NCBI GenBank assembly: GCA_024233215.1
Contig: JACKPW010000011.1
Location: forward strand, 142,054-206,053
From: Verrucomicrobiales bacterium
GTDB lineage: Bacteria > Verrucomicrobiota > Verrucomicrobiia > Limisphaerales > J093
Direction of reading: 5' to 3'
Length of the DNA stretch: 64,000 nucleotides
Positions 1 to 8,906 of this stretch are shown here, piece by piece. Under the pieces are notes generated by a model. It saw only the letters and a program-made list of their open reading frames with translations. It ran no database searches and was not told the DNA's origin. The translations under genes and the position numbers were made by a program. Position 1 is the first letter of the stretch, and every line of letters begins with the position of its first letter.

Positions 1-674
1 TGGAGGAACAGATTCATCAGCGCGAGCCGGCGCGGTCGCGGCACGAGGTCCTGGCCGTGATAGACCTTCTTGCGGATGAAGTAGTCCGACCGGTTGAACA
101 CGCCGCCGGAAACGGGTTTGGAGATCAGCCATTCCCACGCGCAGACCAGGAAGCCACCCGTGCCGCAAGCAGGATCGCAGATGCGGAAGTCGGGCCGGCC
201 ACGCGGATCGGGCTTCATGACGCGGCAGATGGACTGGATGAGCGGACGCGGGGTGAAATACTGGCCCGCACCTTTCTTCCCTTCGCTGGCGGCCTTTTCG
301 AGCAGACCCTCGAACGCCGCGCCCTTCACGTCCACGTCCATCGCAGACCAATCTTCCTCATCGATCATGGCGATGATGCGCTTCAGGTTGACGGGATTGT
401 TGAAGCGCGGCGTGGACTGCGCGAAGATGTCGCCGAGGATGCCCGGCTGCTCGCGGAGCTTGCGGAGGATGTCGGCGTAATGGTCGGTCAGGGCGGTGCC
501 GGACTGGTCCTTGAGCGAGTTCCAGCCGCAGTCCCTCGGGACCTCGGCGTCCCGTTCATCGGCCATCTTGAGGAACAACAGGTAGGTGAGCTGCTCGATG
601 TAGTCGCCATAATCCACGCCGTCGTGGCGCAGCGTGTGGCAGAAGCCCCAGAGTTTCTGGACGATGTCGGACAT
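1..674 (-). CDS. hsdM: Type I restriction-modification methyltransferase subunit HsdM, 3' end outside window
   Basis: This is the N-terminal 224 residues of a type I N6-adenine DNA methyltransferase, the modification (M) subunit that uses S-adenosylmethionine and also takes part in restriction. The HsdM N-terminal helical region covers about residues 1-125. GQYFTPRPLI lies at about 137-146, and the SAM-binding motif I DPACGTGGF at about 167-175. The catalytic NPPF motif lies beyond the window edge. The ATG at 674 is the only credible start, because an in-frame TAA lies 30 bases upstream. The gene is last of four on the minus strand, 69 bases after the DUF3037 gene. A specificity gene (hsdS) is not in view and should follow outside the window. 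Confidence 0.95.
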   Translation of the reverse strand, partial: MSDIVQKLWGFCHTLRHDGVDYGDYIEQLTYLLFLKMADERDAEVPRDCGWNSLKDQSGTALTDHYADILRKLREQPGILGDIFAQSTPRFNNPVNLKRIIAMIDEEDWSAMDVDVKGAAFEGLLEKAASEGKKGAGQYFTPRPLIQSICRVMKPDPRGRPDFRICDPACGTGGFLVCAWEWLISKPVSGGVFNRSDYFIRKKVYHGQDLVPRPRRLALMNLFL

Positions 675-743
675 GGGAGGGTGTATCGACGTGCAAAGGC
701 ACCATTACCGCTGGAAGCTGCGGTCACTTCGTCCGAGGCAGCT

Positions 744-1586
744 CTAACTGCGCGCGAACTCCAAGATTTGCCCCTTGTCCGCGAACGGGACTGCCAAAGT
801 ATCCAATCTCCGCAGCTCCTGCTGAATCTCGTCGGCCGCAGTGATCCGCTTCGCGTCGGAATTCGGCGCCTTGACAGCGAACAGGAACTGGCCGGGCAAC
901 CGGTTGATGCGCCGGAGGCGCTTCACGGTCGAAATCCACGCATCCCCGTGTCGATAGATGTCCGTGGGTCCTTCCTTGTCGAGGTGCAGTGGCTTGATCG
1001 CCTTGCTGACGGCGTCTCCCTCCAGTCGGACGAACGGCAGCTTGATGCGGTACGTTTCGTCTCCCACCGGTTGGTCCGTTCTGAACCGCCCCTCCAAGTT
1101 GTTCTTCCGAAAGAACTCCGCCAGGTTCCGCCGCATGATGACCTCCTGGTATTCTCGGTCTCTGGCGGACTGACGCTTAATGAAATGTTGGAAAAGCGCC
1201 TTCAGTTTAGCTCGGGGGTCCGCAGCGAGAACGACACCCGGTTCACCAAAATGGAACAGGGTCTCCCGCGGACGGACCAATTCCCGAAACCGGGCCACGC
1301 TTGAGCGGGCCAGTTCATCCAGAACCAGTTGATGCAACTCATTCTGAGGCCCGCGTCCCGCAAGGCGGGCCAGTTCCTTCAGCAGTCCTTCCAAACCAGC
1401 CTTGAAGACGTCAACGTCCAGTTCCGGAAAGAAGTCACTGATGCGCTTATACTTGCGCGTTTCAAAAAGGTAGCCGAAATAGTTGACCTGCGGGCAGGCC
1501 AGGACTACGCCGACGTTCACGAACTCACCGGTCTCCCGGTAAGGACGAAACCGCGCGATGGCGTAGTTGCAGACGACTTCTTTCAT
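744..1586 (-). CDS. DUF3037 family protein
   Basis: A protein of 280 residues whose N-terminus (YAIARFRPYRETGEFVNVGVVL) matches the DUF3037 pattern, a bacterial family without an assigned function. I chose the ATG at 1586 rather than the longer reading from 1598. It overlaps the stop of the HipA-like gene as ATGA and has GGAAGG about six bases upstream. The ATGA overlap implies translational coupling with the kinase. From memory of genome annotations, DUF3037 genes often sit directly beside HipA-like kinases, as here. A role as partner or antidote of the kinase is inference only. No membrane segment or signal peptide is visible. Confidence 0.85.
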   Translation of the reverse strand: MKEVVCNYAIARFRPYRETGEFVNVGVVLACPQVNYFGYLFETRKYKRISDFFPELDVDVFKAGLEGLLKELARLAGRGPQNELHQLVLDELARSSVARFRELVRPRETLFHFGEPGVVLAADPRAKLKALFQHFIKRQSARDREYQEVIMRRNLAEFFRKNNLEGRFRTDQPVGDETYRIKLPFVRLEGDAVSKAIKPLHLDKEGPTDIYRHGDAWISTVKRLRRINRLPGQFLFAVKAPNSDAKRITAADEIQQELRRLDTLAVPFADKGQILEFARS

Positions 1587-2299
1587 TGTGCCTTCCAAAA
1601 GGTGCCCGGATCCCGTTCAAAACGCGACAGCAAACCCCGGACAGAAGCCAAGCTTAACCCCGAATCGACCTCCGTCCAGCTTTCCGGAATCTGATCCCAA
1701 AGCCGTGGCAGGTCCGCTATCGCGGCCACCATGATGCCGCTCATCTCATCACGAAAATCGGCAGTCCACTCGATGACGCTATCCCGGAAGATGTGCTCTT
1801 CCCAGAAGCCGTGCATGGTCGCATCCTCAAATGCAAGGTTCTGGTCGATTACGTGCAGCTTCTGGTCCCGGTGGCACCAGAGCAGATTCGGATTCCCTCC
1901 GTCCGGCGTAAGGGTACGGTCGCCGTTGCACACCCACCAATCGAAAAGGAGAATCCGGGCGCGTACCCGTGGGGCTATTTGTCCAATGAACAGGTAGGTA
2001 AGTTCATCCACGTTCGCGACGACCCGGGAACCAAAGCCGATCCCTGCCCCGAGCTCGGGAATATCCTCCCGCGCGCTGAACTGAATCAACTCATTGGGAA
2101 TGAGCACCTTGGCTATGGGGGGAATCGGAAGATCCAGGCGCAGGCCAAGGTTGCCGGCCAACCATTCGCTGATCAACGCCCGGTTGCCTGCACCGCGCCC
2201 CTTTACGAAATACTGCTGCTCGTCCTCCGCCCGGCACAGGAATGGCCGGGTGATGCCTTGTGGGCTGCGGTCAATGACCTCAGTTATTCGGATCGTCAT
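1583..2299 (-). CDS. HipA-like kinase
   Basis: A protein of 238 residues resembling the compact HipA-like kinases, shorter than the roughly 440-residue HipA toxin and without the N-terminal HipA subdomain. Visible features are an FVKGRG segment (about 32-37) fitting the ATP-contacting lysine, ILLFDWWVCNGDR (about 116-128) at the catalytic-loop position, where classical HipA has an NRDRH-type motif, and HVIDQNLAFE (about 150-159) fitting the metal-binding aspartate. The substrate is unknown; HipA itself phosphorylates glutamyl-tRNA synthetase. The start ATG overlaps the hsdR stop (ATGA at 2299-2296), and its own stop overlaps the next start in the same way, so it is made as part of the hsd operon. 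Confidence 0.8.
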   Translation of the reverse strand: MTIRITEVIDRSPQGITRPFLCRAEDEQQYFVKGRGAGNRALISEWLAGNLGLRLDLPIPPIAKVLIPNELIQFSAREDIPELGAGIGFGSRVVANVDELTYLFIGQIAPRVRARILLFDWWVCNGDRTLTPDGGNPNLLWCHRDQKLHVIDQNLAFEDATMHGFWEEHIFRDSVIEWTADFRDEMSGIMVAAIADLPRLWDQIPESWTEVDSGLSLASVRGLLSRFERDPGTFWKAQ

Positions 2300-4977
2300 G
2301 CCGCCACCGCCTCGTTGAGTTCACCCACCAATGTTGCCAGATCGGGGAACACCTTCTTCGCCTTCGCCCTGCCTCCGCGCATTTCCAGCAACGGCGTGAG
2401 ATCAAAATCCTCTTCATTCATCGAGAGATTCTTCACCAAATGCTCGCGCACGAGGGACAGCCATCGCATCTGTTCGGTGGTGAATTGGTGGGCGTTTAGG
2501 AAGGCATCCAGCGCTTGATCCACGCGCTGTTCCGCTGTCAGCAGCGGTGTCTGCTGCGCGGCAGCGTGCTTCACCATCGAGATCACGTCCGCCAACGCAT
2601 TGAACCCTCTCGCCCGATGCGCGCGTTGGAGCGTGTCCGTCTCAAAGCCCTCTTTGCTCAGCGTGCGCCTCAACTCCTCGAACACCGCGGGCCGCCAGTC
2701 CTTGGGCCGTCGGAGCAGCACTTCCAGGGCGGTGGCCTTGTCGGCGTTCGTCTTGACGAAGGCCTCGAAGGCGTCGAGGTAGTCCTCGGCACTGTCGAAC
2801 TTCCCGTAGCGTTCGAGCCTTTCGGAGGTGACGGTGTCCTTCTCCTCGAGCGCCGTGAGGAACGTCCGTTTGGCCCGTGGGTATTCGATCAGGAGCTTCT
2901 GGAAGTCGGGATTCCGGAGCAGTTCCATCGTGCCCGTGAAATCCTGCTTGAGTCGTTCCGGCAATTCCCGGGCGAAGCGTTCGACATCCCCGTCGTTGAT
3001 CCAGGCCGCAAACTCGGTTCGCGCCTCGCCGCTCATGTCCTTGTCGATCCGAAGCAGGCGCTTGGTGAGGACCTTGACGTGGTAGTCCCGGTCGATGTTT
3101 TGCCAGATGTTCTCGATGATCTCCGGAAGAGTCAGCGGCGTCGCCCGGGGCGGGGCAATGTCAAAGCTGGAGACTTTCCTGAAGTACTCGATCAGCGTCC
3201 CGCCGAAGCAGTCGAAGACGACGAACTTCGCCTTGTTGATGTCGTTGCACCGGCGGGTGCCGCGACCCAGCATCTGTTCCCAGAGGATGCGGGACTTCAC
3301 CGGGCGAAGGAACACGATGAATTCCAGGGCCGGGATGTCCACGCCGGTCGAGAGCATGTCCACGGTGACGACGACCTTGGGGTTCGGCCGGTTGCGGAAC
3401 TCGCGGATGCGCTGAAGCGGTCGATCCACGTTCGGGTTCCCGGTGATCTTCTGCACGAAAGCGTCGCCCTGACCGAACACCTGCCGGCAGGTCTTCACGA
3501 GTTGATCCGCATGGGACGTGTGGGGAACGTCATTGACGGCGAAGATGAGCGTTTTCGGGAATCGACCGGTCCGGGCCTCGTGCTCATACGCGTACTTCGC
3601 GACCTCCTCGATGATCTTGCGGTTGCTGTCCGGCGCGGTGATGTCGCGTTCCACGGCGGTGGCGTCGAACCGGCGTTCATCCTCCAGCTGGTCGAGGGCC
3701 TTCTGGCCGGTCTCGGTATCCACGCGCTCGACGGTTTCCCCTTCGTCAAGGAACACGCCGTTGATGCGAACCTCCGAGTTGATGGCGACCGCTTCGTAAT
3801 CGACGAGGTACCCGTCCAAGATGGCTTGTTCGACGGTGTAGCGGAACACGGGCGGGCCAAACAGAGCCGTGGTGTGAGCCGCCGGCGTAGCCGTCAGACC
3901 GATCTTGACGGCGTCGAACCAGTTGACGGTTTCCCGCCATATGCTCATCTCCTGGGCCGTGTAGCCCCGGTGGCATTCGTCGGCAATGATCAGGTCGAAG
4001 GCGTGGATGGGGATGTCCAGCTTGTCCGCATCGGCCTCCGTTTCCGTGTCCCCGACCGATTGGGCGAAGCAGCCCTCGGCACCGAACAGGTTTCGCGCCA
4101 TTCGCTGGATGGTGGAGACATAGACGAAGGTGTGGACGGGCTTCGGCGCGGTCAGGTACTCATTGGGCAACACCTTGGGATCGAACGGCGTGTCCTCCCC
4201 GAAGTCCTCCTTCTGAAAACGCTGGGAGTACACCTCGTATTCCTGGGAGAACTTGTTGCCGGCGGGGGTGGTGAAGGCGTTGAACTCCCGAACCGCCTGC
4301 GCGGCCAGCGCCTTACGGTCCACCAGGAAGAGGATGCGGCGGGCGAGTTTGCCTTCGAGCAGGCGATAGACCTGAGCCACCGTCAGGAAGGTCTTTCCGG
4401 TGCCGGTGGCCAAGGCGAGCAGGATTTCACGGCGTCCGTTCAGAAGAGCCTGTTCCGTGGCAATGATGCAGCGGCACTGGTAATCGCGGAGACGGGTGAT
4501 CAGGTCGGGCGGGGTGTCGAGCAGCCAGTCATGGGCAGGCCTGGCATCGAAGGCGAATGAGGCCTCCAGCGCAGGGCCAGTGTGGAAACCGGCGATCTGG
4601 CGGGAAACGGCTTTCTCGGAGCGAACATCAAGAAACCAGATGAGTTCGCCGTTGGTTGCGAACAGGAAAGGCACGCGGAACCCCTGCCAGTCGCCCGCAC
4701 CGCTGAAAGCGCCGCGGGAATAGCGCTTCGCCTGTTCAAGGACGTTCTGCGGGTTCACCGTCACCTTCTTGGCCTCAATGATCCCCAGGAACGTTCCCCT
4801 GACGAAGAGGGCGTAGTCCGCCGGGCCGTGGGCGGTCGGGAACTCCGTGACGGCGTGGCAATCCAACGAACTGACCTCCAAATCACTCCGCCACGGGATG
4901 ATCGACCAAGCGGGCGACAGCGCACGCAGCTTCGTGTCGATGCGCTTCCGGCGGGTCTGCCACTCGGCCTCGTTCAT
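2296..4977 (-). CDS. hsdR: Type I restriction endonuclease subunit HsdR
   Basis: The motor and nuclease (R) subunit of a type I restriction enzyme, which translocates DNA with ATP and cuts unmodified DNA. Residue numbers count from the longest reading frame (909 residues, from 5025). An N-terminal PD-(D/E)xK nuclease shows D70 and EAK (84-86). The SF2 helicase motor follows, with Walker A ATGTGKT (206-212), the DECH box (349-352), a GLTATP motif, and QMLGRGTRR as motif VI. The C-terminal third resembles the EcoEI-type R-subunit tail. I prefer the ATG at 4977 (MNEAEWQTRRKR, 893 residues), because the 16 residues upstream are not family-like. It is first in the operon. Confidence 0.93.
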   Translation of the reverse strand: MNEAEWQTRRKRIDTKLRALSPAWSIIPWRSDLEVSSLDCHAVTEFPTAHGPADYALFVRGTFLGIIEAKKVTVNPQNVLEQAKRYSRGAFSGAGDWQGFRVPFLFATNGELIWFLDVRSEKAVSRQIAGFHTGPALEASFAFDARPAHDWLLDTPPDLITRLRDYQCRCIIATEQALLNGRREILLALATGTGKTFLTVAQVYRLLEGKLARRILFLVDRKALAAQAVREFNAFTTPAGNKFSQEYEVYSQRFQKEDFGEDTPFDPKVLPNEYLTAPKPVHTFVYVSTIQRMARNLFGAEGCFAQSVGDTETEADADKLDIPIHAFDLIIADECHRGYTAQEMSIWRETVNWFDAVKIGLTATPAAHTTALFGPPVFRYTVEQAILDGYLVDYEAVAINSEVRINGVFLDEGETVERVDTETGQKALDQLEDERRFDATAVERDITAPDSNRKIIEEVAKYAYEHEARTGRFPKTLIFAVNDVPHTSHADQLVKTCRQVFGQGDAFVQKITGNPNVDRPLQRIREFRNRPNPKVVVTVDMLSTGVDIPALEFIVFLRPVKSRILWEQMLGRGTRRCNDINKAKFVVFDCFGGTLIEYFRKVSSFDIAPPRATPLTLPEIIENIWQNIDRDYHVKVLTKRLLRIDKDMSGEARTEFAAWINDGDVERFARELPERLKQDFTGTMELLRNPDFQKLLIEYPRAKRTFLTALEEKDTVTSERLERYGKFDSAEDYLDAFEAFVKTNADKATALEVLLRRPKDWRPAVFEELRRTLSKEGFETDTLQRAHRARGFNALADVISMVKHAAAQQTPLLTAEQRVDQALDAFLNAHQFTTEQMRWLSLVREHLVKNLSMNEEDFDLTPLLEMRGGRAKAKKVFPDLATLVGELNEAVAA

Positions 4978-5406
4978 GGATGGTCCCTGCCCCGAACCCT
5001 GCCACGGCACCCGCGCAATGGGCAACTCATTTGTGCGGTTGGACTTGCGCCTTCTTCAACCAACGGGTGCTGGACATCGACTCGTGACCACGGTCCGTCC
5101 GGCGGAAAGCGGCGATTGAGATCGCACGCACTCCAGGACGCTTCGCGAGGATCGTCCGTTCTCCGCCAGGTCGTGGAGTGCGGTGAAAAGCGCAGCCTTC
5201 ACCGCTTTCGCCACGGCGCGAAAGAAGGCCTCGGCAGGTCGGCAATCCCACCGCAGGTCCAGGGCGAGGCCAGAGCTTGAGACTGGACGATGGCGGCCCG
5301 GTCCGGCGTCGTCCTGCCACTTGCGGACATGGCTGTCCGCGCTCCCCTTCGCCGGTCGGGGAGTTTTGACTTGTGTCGCCCGCGGGCGGGGCACTGACTC
5401 TCGGGC
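4978..5406. other. Intergenic region between divergent hsdR and the tricorn protease gene
   Basis: This 429-base stretch must carry the promoters of the divergent hsd operon and of the protease gene. I could not identify a convincing -35/-10 pair, hairpin or conserved RNA in it. The long antisense frame that crosses it is a high-GC artefact. Confidence 0.5.
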
Positions 5407-8400
5407 ATGACGACAAGGCGAATGTGCTGGGGCGGGCTGCTTTCGGTTTTGTGCTGGCTTTCGGGGCCGGTCAACGCGGCAGACCCGGTGGCGGCGGATG
5501 ACGAGGCGAGGTTGTTGCGGTTTCCGGCAATCCACGGGGATCAGGTGGCGTTCACCTACGCCGGGGACCTTTACACCGTGCAAGCCCAGGGCGGTGTGGC
5601 CAGGCGGCTTACCAGCGGTGTCGGCTTCGAGATGTTCCCCCGATTCTCGCCCGACGGTCAGTGGCTCGCGTTCACCGGACAATACGATGGCAACACCGAG
5701 GTCTACCTCATGCCCGCAACCGGCGGGGAACCGAGGCGGCTGACGGTGACGGCGACGCTGGATCGCGACGATGTCTCCGATCGCATGGGGCCAAACAACA
5801 TCGTCATGACCTGGCGCGATGACGCATCCATCATCTTCCGCAGCCGGGCGGATGAATGGAATCCGTTCAAGGGCCGGTTGATGGTGGCGTCCGTGGACGG
5901 CGGGCTGCCGGAGGAGGTTCCGTTGCCCCCGGCGGGATGGTGCTCGTATTCGCCCGACGGAAGGAAGCTGGCGTTCAACCGCGTATTCCGGGAGTTCCGC
6001 ACCTGGAAGCGCTATCGCGGCGGCCAGGCCGATGACATCTGGATCTACGACTTCGCCACGAAGGAAACCACCCGGATCACCGACAACCCGGCACAGGACA
6101 TCTTCCCCATGTGGCACGACAACCGGATCTACTTCGTCTCCGACCGCGGCGAGCACCGGCGGTTGAACCTGTACGCCTACGAGGTTGCCAGCGAGAACAC
6201 GCGCCAGATCACGCACTTCGCCGACTTCGACGTGAAGTTCCCGTCGCTCGGCGACCAGGCCATCGTGTTCGAGAACGGTGGATTCCTCCACCGCTTGGAT
6301 CTGACTGATGAATCCGTGCAGCGCGTGCCGGTGGAAATCGAGGAAGATCTTGCCGTGGGCCGCGACATGTGGCGGGACCTGGAGGATGACACGACGTCGT
6401 ATGACATTGCTCCCGATGGCGCCCGCGCCGTGATCGGTGGCCGCGGCGATGTCTTCACCGTCCCGGCCGAACAGGGCCGCACCCGCAACCTCACCCAGAC
6501 CTCCGGCGTGCATGAGCGCAACGCCGTCTGGTCGCCGGACGGCCGTTGGATCGCCTTCGTCTCCGATCTGAGCGGCGAGGATGAAATCCACCTGCGCGCG
6601 CAGGACGGTTCGGGCGAGGACCAACAACTCACCACCGGAGCCGACACCTACAAATACGGGATCGCGTGGTCGCCGGACTCGAAGCACATCCTCTGGTCCG
6701 ACAAGAAGAACCGGCTGCAGTTCGTCGACATCGATTCCCGCGAAGTCACGTCGGTCGATCAATCCGAAGCCTGGGAGATCCGGGACTTCGCCTGGGCACC
6801 GGACAGCCGCTGGATTGCCTACACCCTGCCCCAGCCGCGACGGTACCCGGACATCTTCCTGTACTCTCTCGATGAGGGCACGAAGTTGCGGGTGACCGAC
6901 GGTTGGTTTGACGTGGGCGGGCCGGAGTTCAGCAGCGACGGCAAGTACCTGTTCTTCACCTCGGACCGCACGTTCAACCCGCTGTACGGCCAGACCGAGT
7001 GGAACCACATCTATCGTGACATGCAGCGGATATACCTCGTCACCCTCGCGGCCGACACGAAGTCGCCGTTCGCGCCGAAGAATGATGAGGTGAAGATCGA
7101 GACGGATTCAGAGGGGAAGAAGGAAGCGAAGCCGGATACCGAGTCGAAGGACGAGGCCGGCCCCGCGGAGAAGCCGGCGGAGGACGCCGGGAACACCGAC
7201 GACAAGGCGGCGAAGGATGACAAGGACGCCAAGGACGCGAAGGAAAAGGGGAAGGAACCGGTGAAGGTCAAGGTGGATCCCGACGGTTTGCCGGAACGAC
7301 TTGTGGCACTGCCGACGCCCGCCTCCAGCTACGGCGGCCTGCAGGCGGCGGCCGGGAAGTTGTTCTACCAGCGCAAGGGAAGCCTCTTCGCCTACGACTT
7401 CGAGAAGGAGAAGGAGACCGAGCTGGGCGATTTCGGCGGCTTCCGCATTGCCGCGAACGGCAAGAAGATGCTGGTGCGGAGCCGCGGCACGCTCGCGATT
7501 GTCGATCTGCCGGGCGGCAAGATTGACACGAAGGACCACACTCTCGACCTGAGCGGGATGAAGGTGCACGTGCAACGCCAGGCCGAGTGGAGCCAGATCT
7601 ACCACGAATGCTGGCGCCAGATGCGCGACTTCGTCTATGCCCCGAACCTGCACGGCGTGGACTGGCCGGCGCTCCAGAATCGCTACGCCGCCCTGGTACC
7701 GTATGTCCGGCATCGGGCCGACTTGACCTATGTCATCGGTGAACTCATCGGTGAGATCAACCTCGGTCACTGCTACGTGGGCGGCGGCGACTACCCCAAG
7801 GCAGACCGCATCAAGCTCGGGCTGCTGGGCGCGCGCCTTTCCCGCGACGGGAGCGGCTTCTATCGCATCGACGAAATCCTTCCCGGCCAGAACTGGGACG
7901 AAAGCCTGCGCTCGCCGTTGAAGGAAATCGGGGTCGATGCCCACGAAGGTGATTTCATCGTGGCGATTGATGGCCATCCCACGGACCAGCTTACCGATCC
8001 CTACGAGGCGCTGATCGGCAAGGCCGGGCGACAGGTCAGCCTGCGCCTCAACAGCAAGCCCACCGCGGAGGATGCGCGGGAGGTGACGGTCATTCCCATC
8101 GCCGACGAGCAACCGCTCTACTACCTCAAGTGGGTGCTCGGGAACATTGCCACGGTGGATGAGGCGACGCAGGGGCGGGTGGGTTATGTGCACATTCCCG
8201 ACATGGGCGTGCCCGGCCTGAATGAGTTCGCGAAGTTCTATTACCCCCAGCTCCACAAGGAAGCGTTGATCGTGGATGTCCGTGGCAACGGGGGCGGCAA
8301 CGTTTCGCCGATGATCATCGAGCGGCTCCGGCGTGAACCGGTCTTCTGGACCGTCGCCCGCAACGGCGCGGTGAACCTCGATCCCGGCGGCATGATGGCC

Positions 8401-8781
8401 GGACCCAAAGCGCTGCTGGTGGACAAATACAGCGCGTCCGACGGCGACATCGTGAGCTACCGCTTCCGGCACTATCATCTCGGGCCGCTGATCGGCACGC
8501 GCACGTGGGGTGGGGTCGTCGGGATTCGCGGCAGCCTGCCATTGCTCGATGGCGGCATGCTCACGCGCCCGGAGTTCTCACGCTTCGACCTCGACGCCAA
8601 GGAGTGGATCATGGAAGGCAAGGGCGTCGAACCCGACATTGAGGTGGAGAACGATCCGGCCCGCGAGTATGCCGGCATCGACGACCAACTCGACCGCGCC
8701 ATCCAGGAAACCCTGCAGGCGTTGGAGACGCATCCGATGAAGGTCCCGGAACCGCCGCCCTACCCCGACAAGAGCCGGTAA
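5407..8781 (+). CDS. Tricorn-type S41 serine protease, exported
   Basis: A tricorn-protease homologue of 1124 residues that should degrade peptides, probably in the periplasm. A signal peptide covers residues 1-24 (ending GPVNA). Two WD/TolB-like beta-propellers follow, with repeated FSPDGQWLAF, WSPDGRWIAF and WSPDSKHI motifs. A highly charged Lys/Asp/Glu-rich spacer lies at about 560-620, then the C1 core domain, a PDZ domain (GDFIVAIDG) and the S41 catalytic domain. EINLGHCYVGGG carries the family histidine, RGNGGGNVSP the oxyanion region and YSASDGDIVSY the nucleophile serine. The length is close to the usual 1050-1100 residues, and the charged spacer accounts for the excess. Family known; substrate and location inferred. 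Confidence 0.92.
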   Translation: MTTRRMCWGGLLSVLCWLSGPVNAADPVAADDEARLLRFPAIHGDQVAFTYAGDLYTVQAQGGVARRLTSGVGFEMFPRFSPDGQWLAFTGQYDGNTEVYLMPATGGEPRRLTVTATLDRDDVSDRMGPNNIVMTWRDDASIIFRSRADEWNPFKGRLMVASVDGGLPEEVPLPPAGWCSYSPDGRKLAFNRVFREFRTWKRYRGGQADDIWIYDFATKETTRITDNPAQDIFPMWHDNRIYFVSDRGEHRRLNLYAYEVASENTRQITHFADFDVKFPSLGDQAIVFENGGFLHRLDLTDESVQRVPVEIEEDLAVGRDMWRDLEDDTTSYDIAPDGARAVIGGRGDVFTVPAEQGRTRNLTQTSGVHERNAVWSPDGRWIAFVSDLSGEDEIHLRAQDGSGEDQQLTTGADTYKYGIAWSPDSKHILWSDKKNRLQFVDIDSREVTSVDQSEAWEIRDFAWAPDSRWIAYTLPQPRRYPDIFLYSLDEGTKLRVTDGWFDVGGPEFSSDGKYLFFTSDRTFNPLYGQTEWNHIYRDMQRIYLVTLAADTKSPFAPKNDEVKIETDSEGKKEAKPDTESKDEAGPAEKPAEDAGNTDDKAAKDDKDAKDAKEKGKEPVKVKVDPDGLPERLVALPTPASSYGGLQAAAGKLFYQRKGSLFAYDFEKEKETELGDFGGFRIAANGKKMLVRSRGTLAIVDLPGGKIDTKDHTLDLSGMKVHVQRQAEWSQIYHECWRQMRDFVYAPNLHGVDWPALQNRYAALVPYVRHRADLTYVIGELIGEINLGHCYVGGGDYPKADRIKLGLLGARLSRDGSGFYRIDEILPGQNWDESLRSPLKEIGVDAHEGDFIVAIDGHPTDQLTDPYEALIGKAGRQVSLRLNSKPTAEDAREVTVIPIADEQPLYYLKWVLGNIATVDEATQGRVGYVHIPDMGVPGLNEFAKFYYPQLHKEALIVDVRGNGGGNVSPMIIERLRREPVFWTVARNGAVNLDPGGMMAGPKALLVDKYSASDGDIVSYRFRHYHLGPLIGTRTWGGVVGIRGSLPLLDGGMLTRPEFSRFDLDAKEWIMEGKGVEPDIEVENDPAREYAGIDDQLDRAIQETLQALETHPMKVPEPPPYPDKSR

Positions 8782-8796
8782 GGCGGCGCGCGCGAC

Positions 8797-8906
8797 CTCC
8801 CGTAGCGATGCTGGTGCCGGCCTCGTAACACCAGCCTTCCAACTGACAGCCAAGCGCCAACATCCAGCGCATCAGGCAGGCGCTCCCTGCCGGTCGCTAC
8901 GGCAGG
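8797..8906. repeat. Palindromic intergenic element between convergent genes
   Basis: The element is bounded by a perfect 9-bp inverted repeat, CCGTAGCGA at 8800-8808 and TCGCTACGG at 8894-8902. It contains an inner hairpin, GCTGGTG at 8810-8816 with CACCAGC at 8829-8835. A third hairpin, CCTGCC/GGCAGG (8886-8906), overlaps the end of the DUF2330 gene. It lies between two convergent genes, so it may serve as a bidirectional terminator. The nested symmetry also fits a REP or MITE-like dispersed element. No long T-run is present. Confidence 0.6.

Noticed and set aside
2515..4560. Plus-strand open frame of 681 codons opposite hsdR
   Set aside because: hsdR carries all nuclease and helicase motifs on the minus strand; the plus frame has no recognisable feature and no usual start context.
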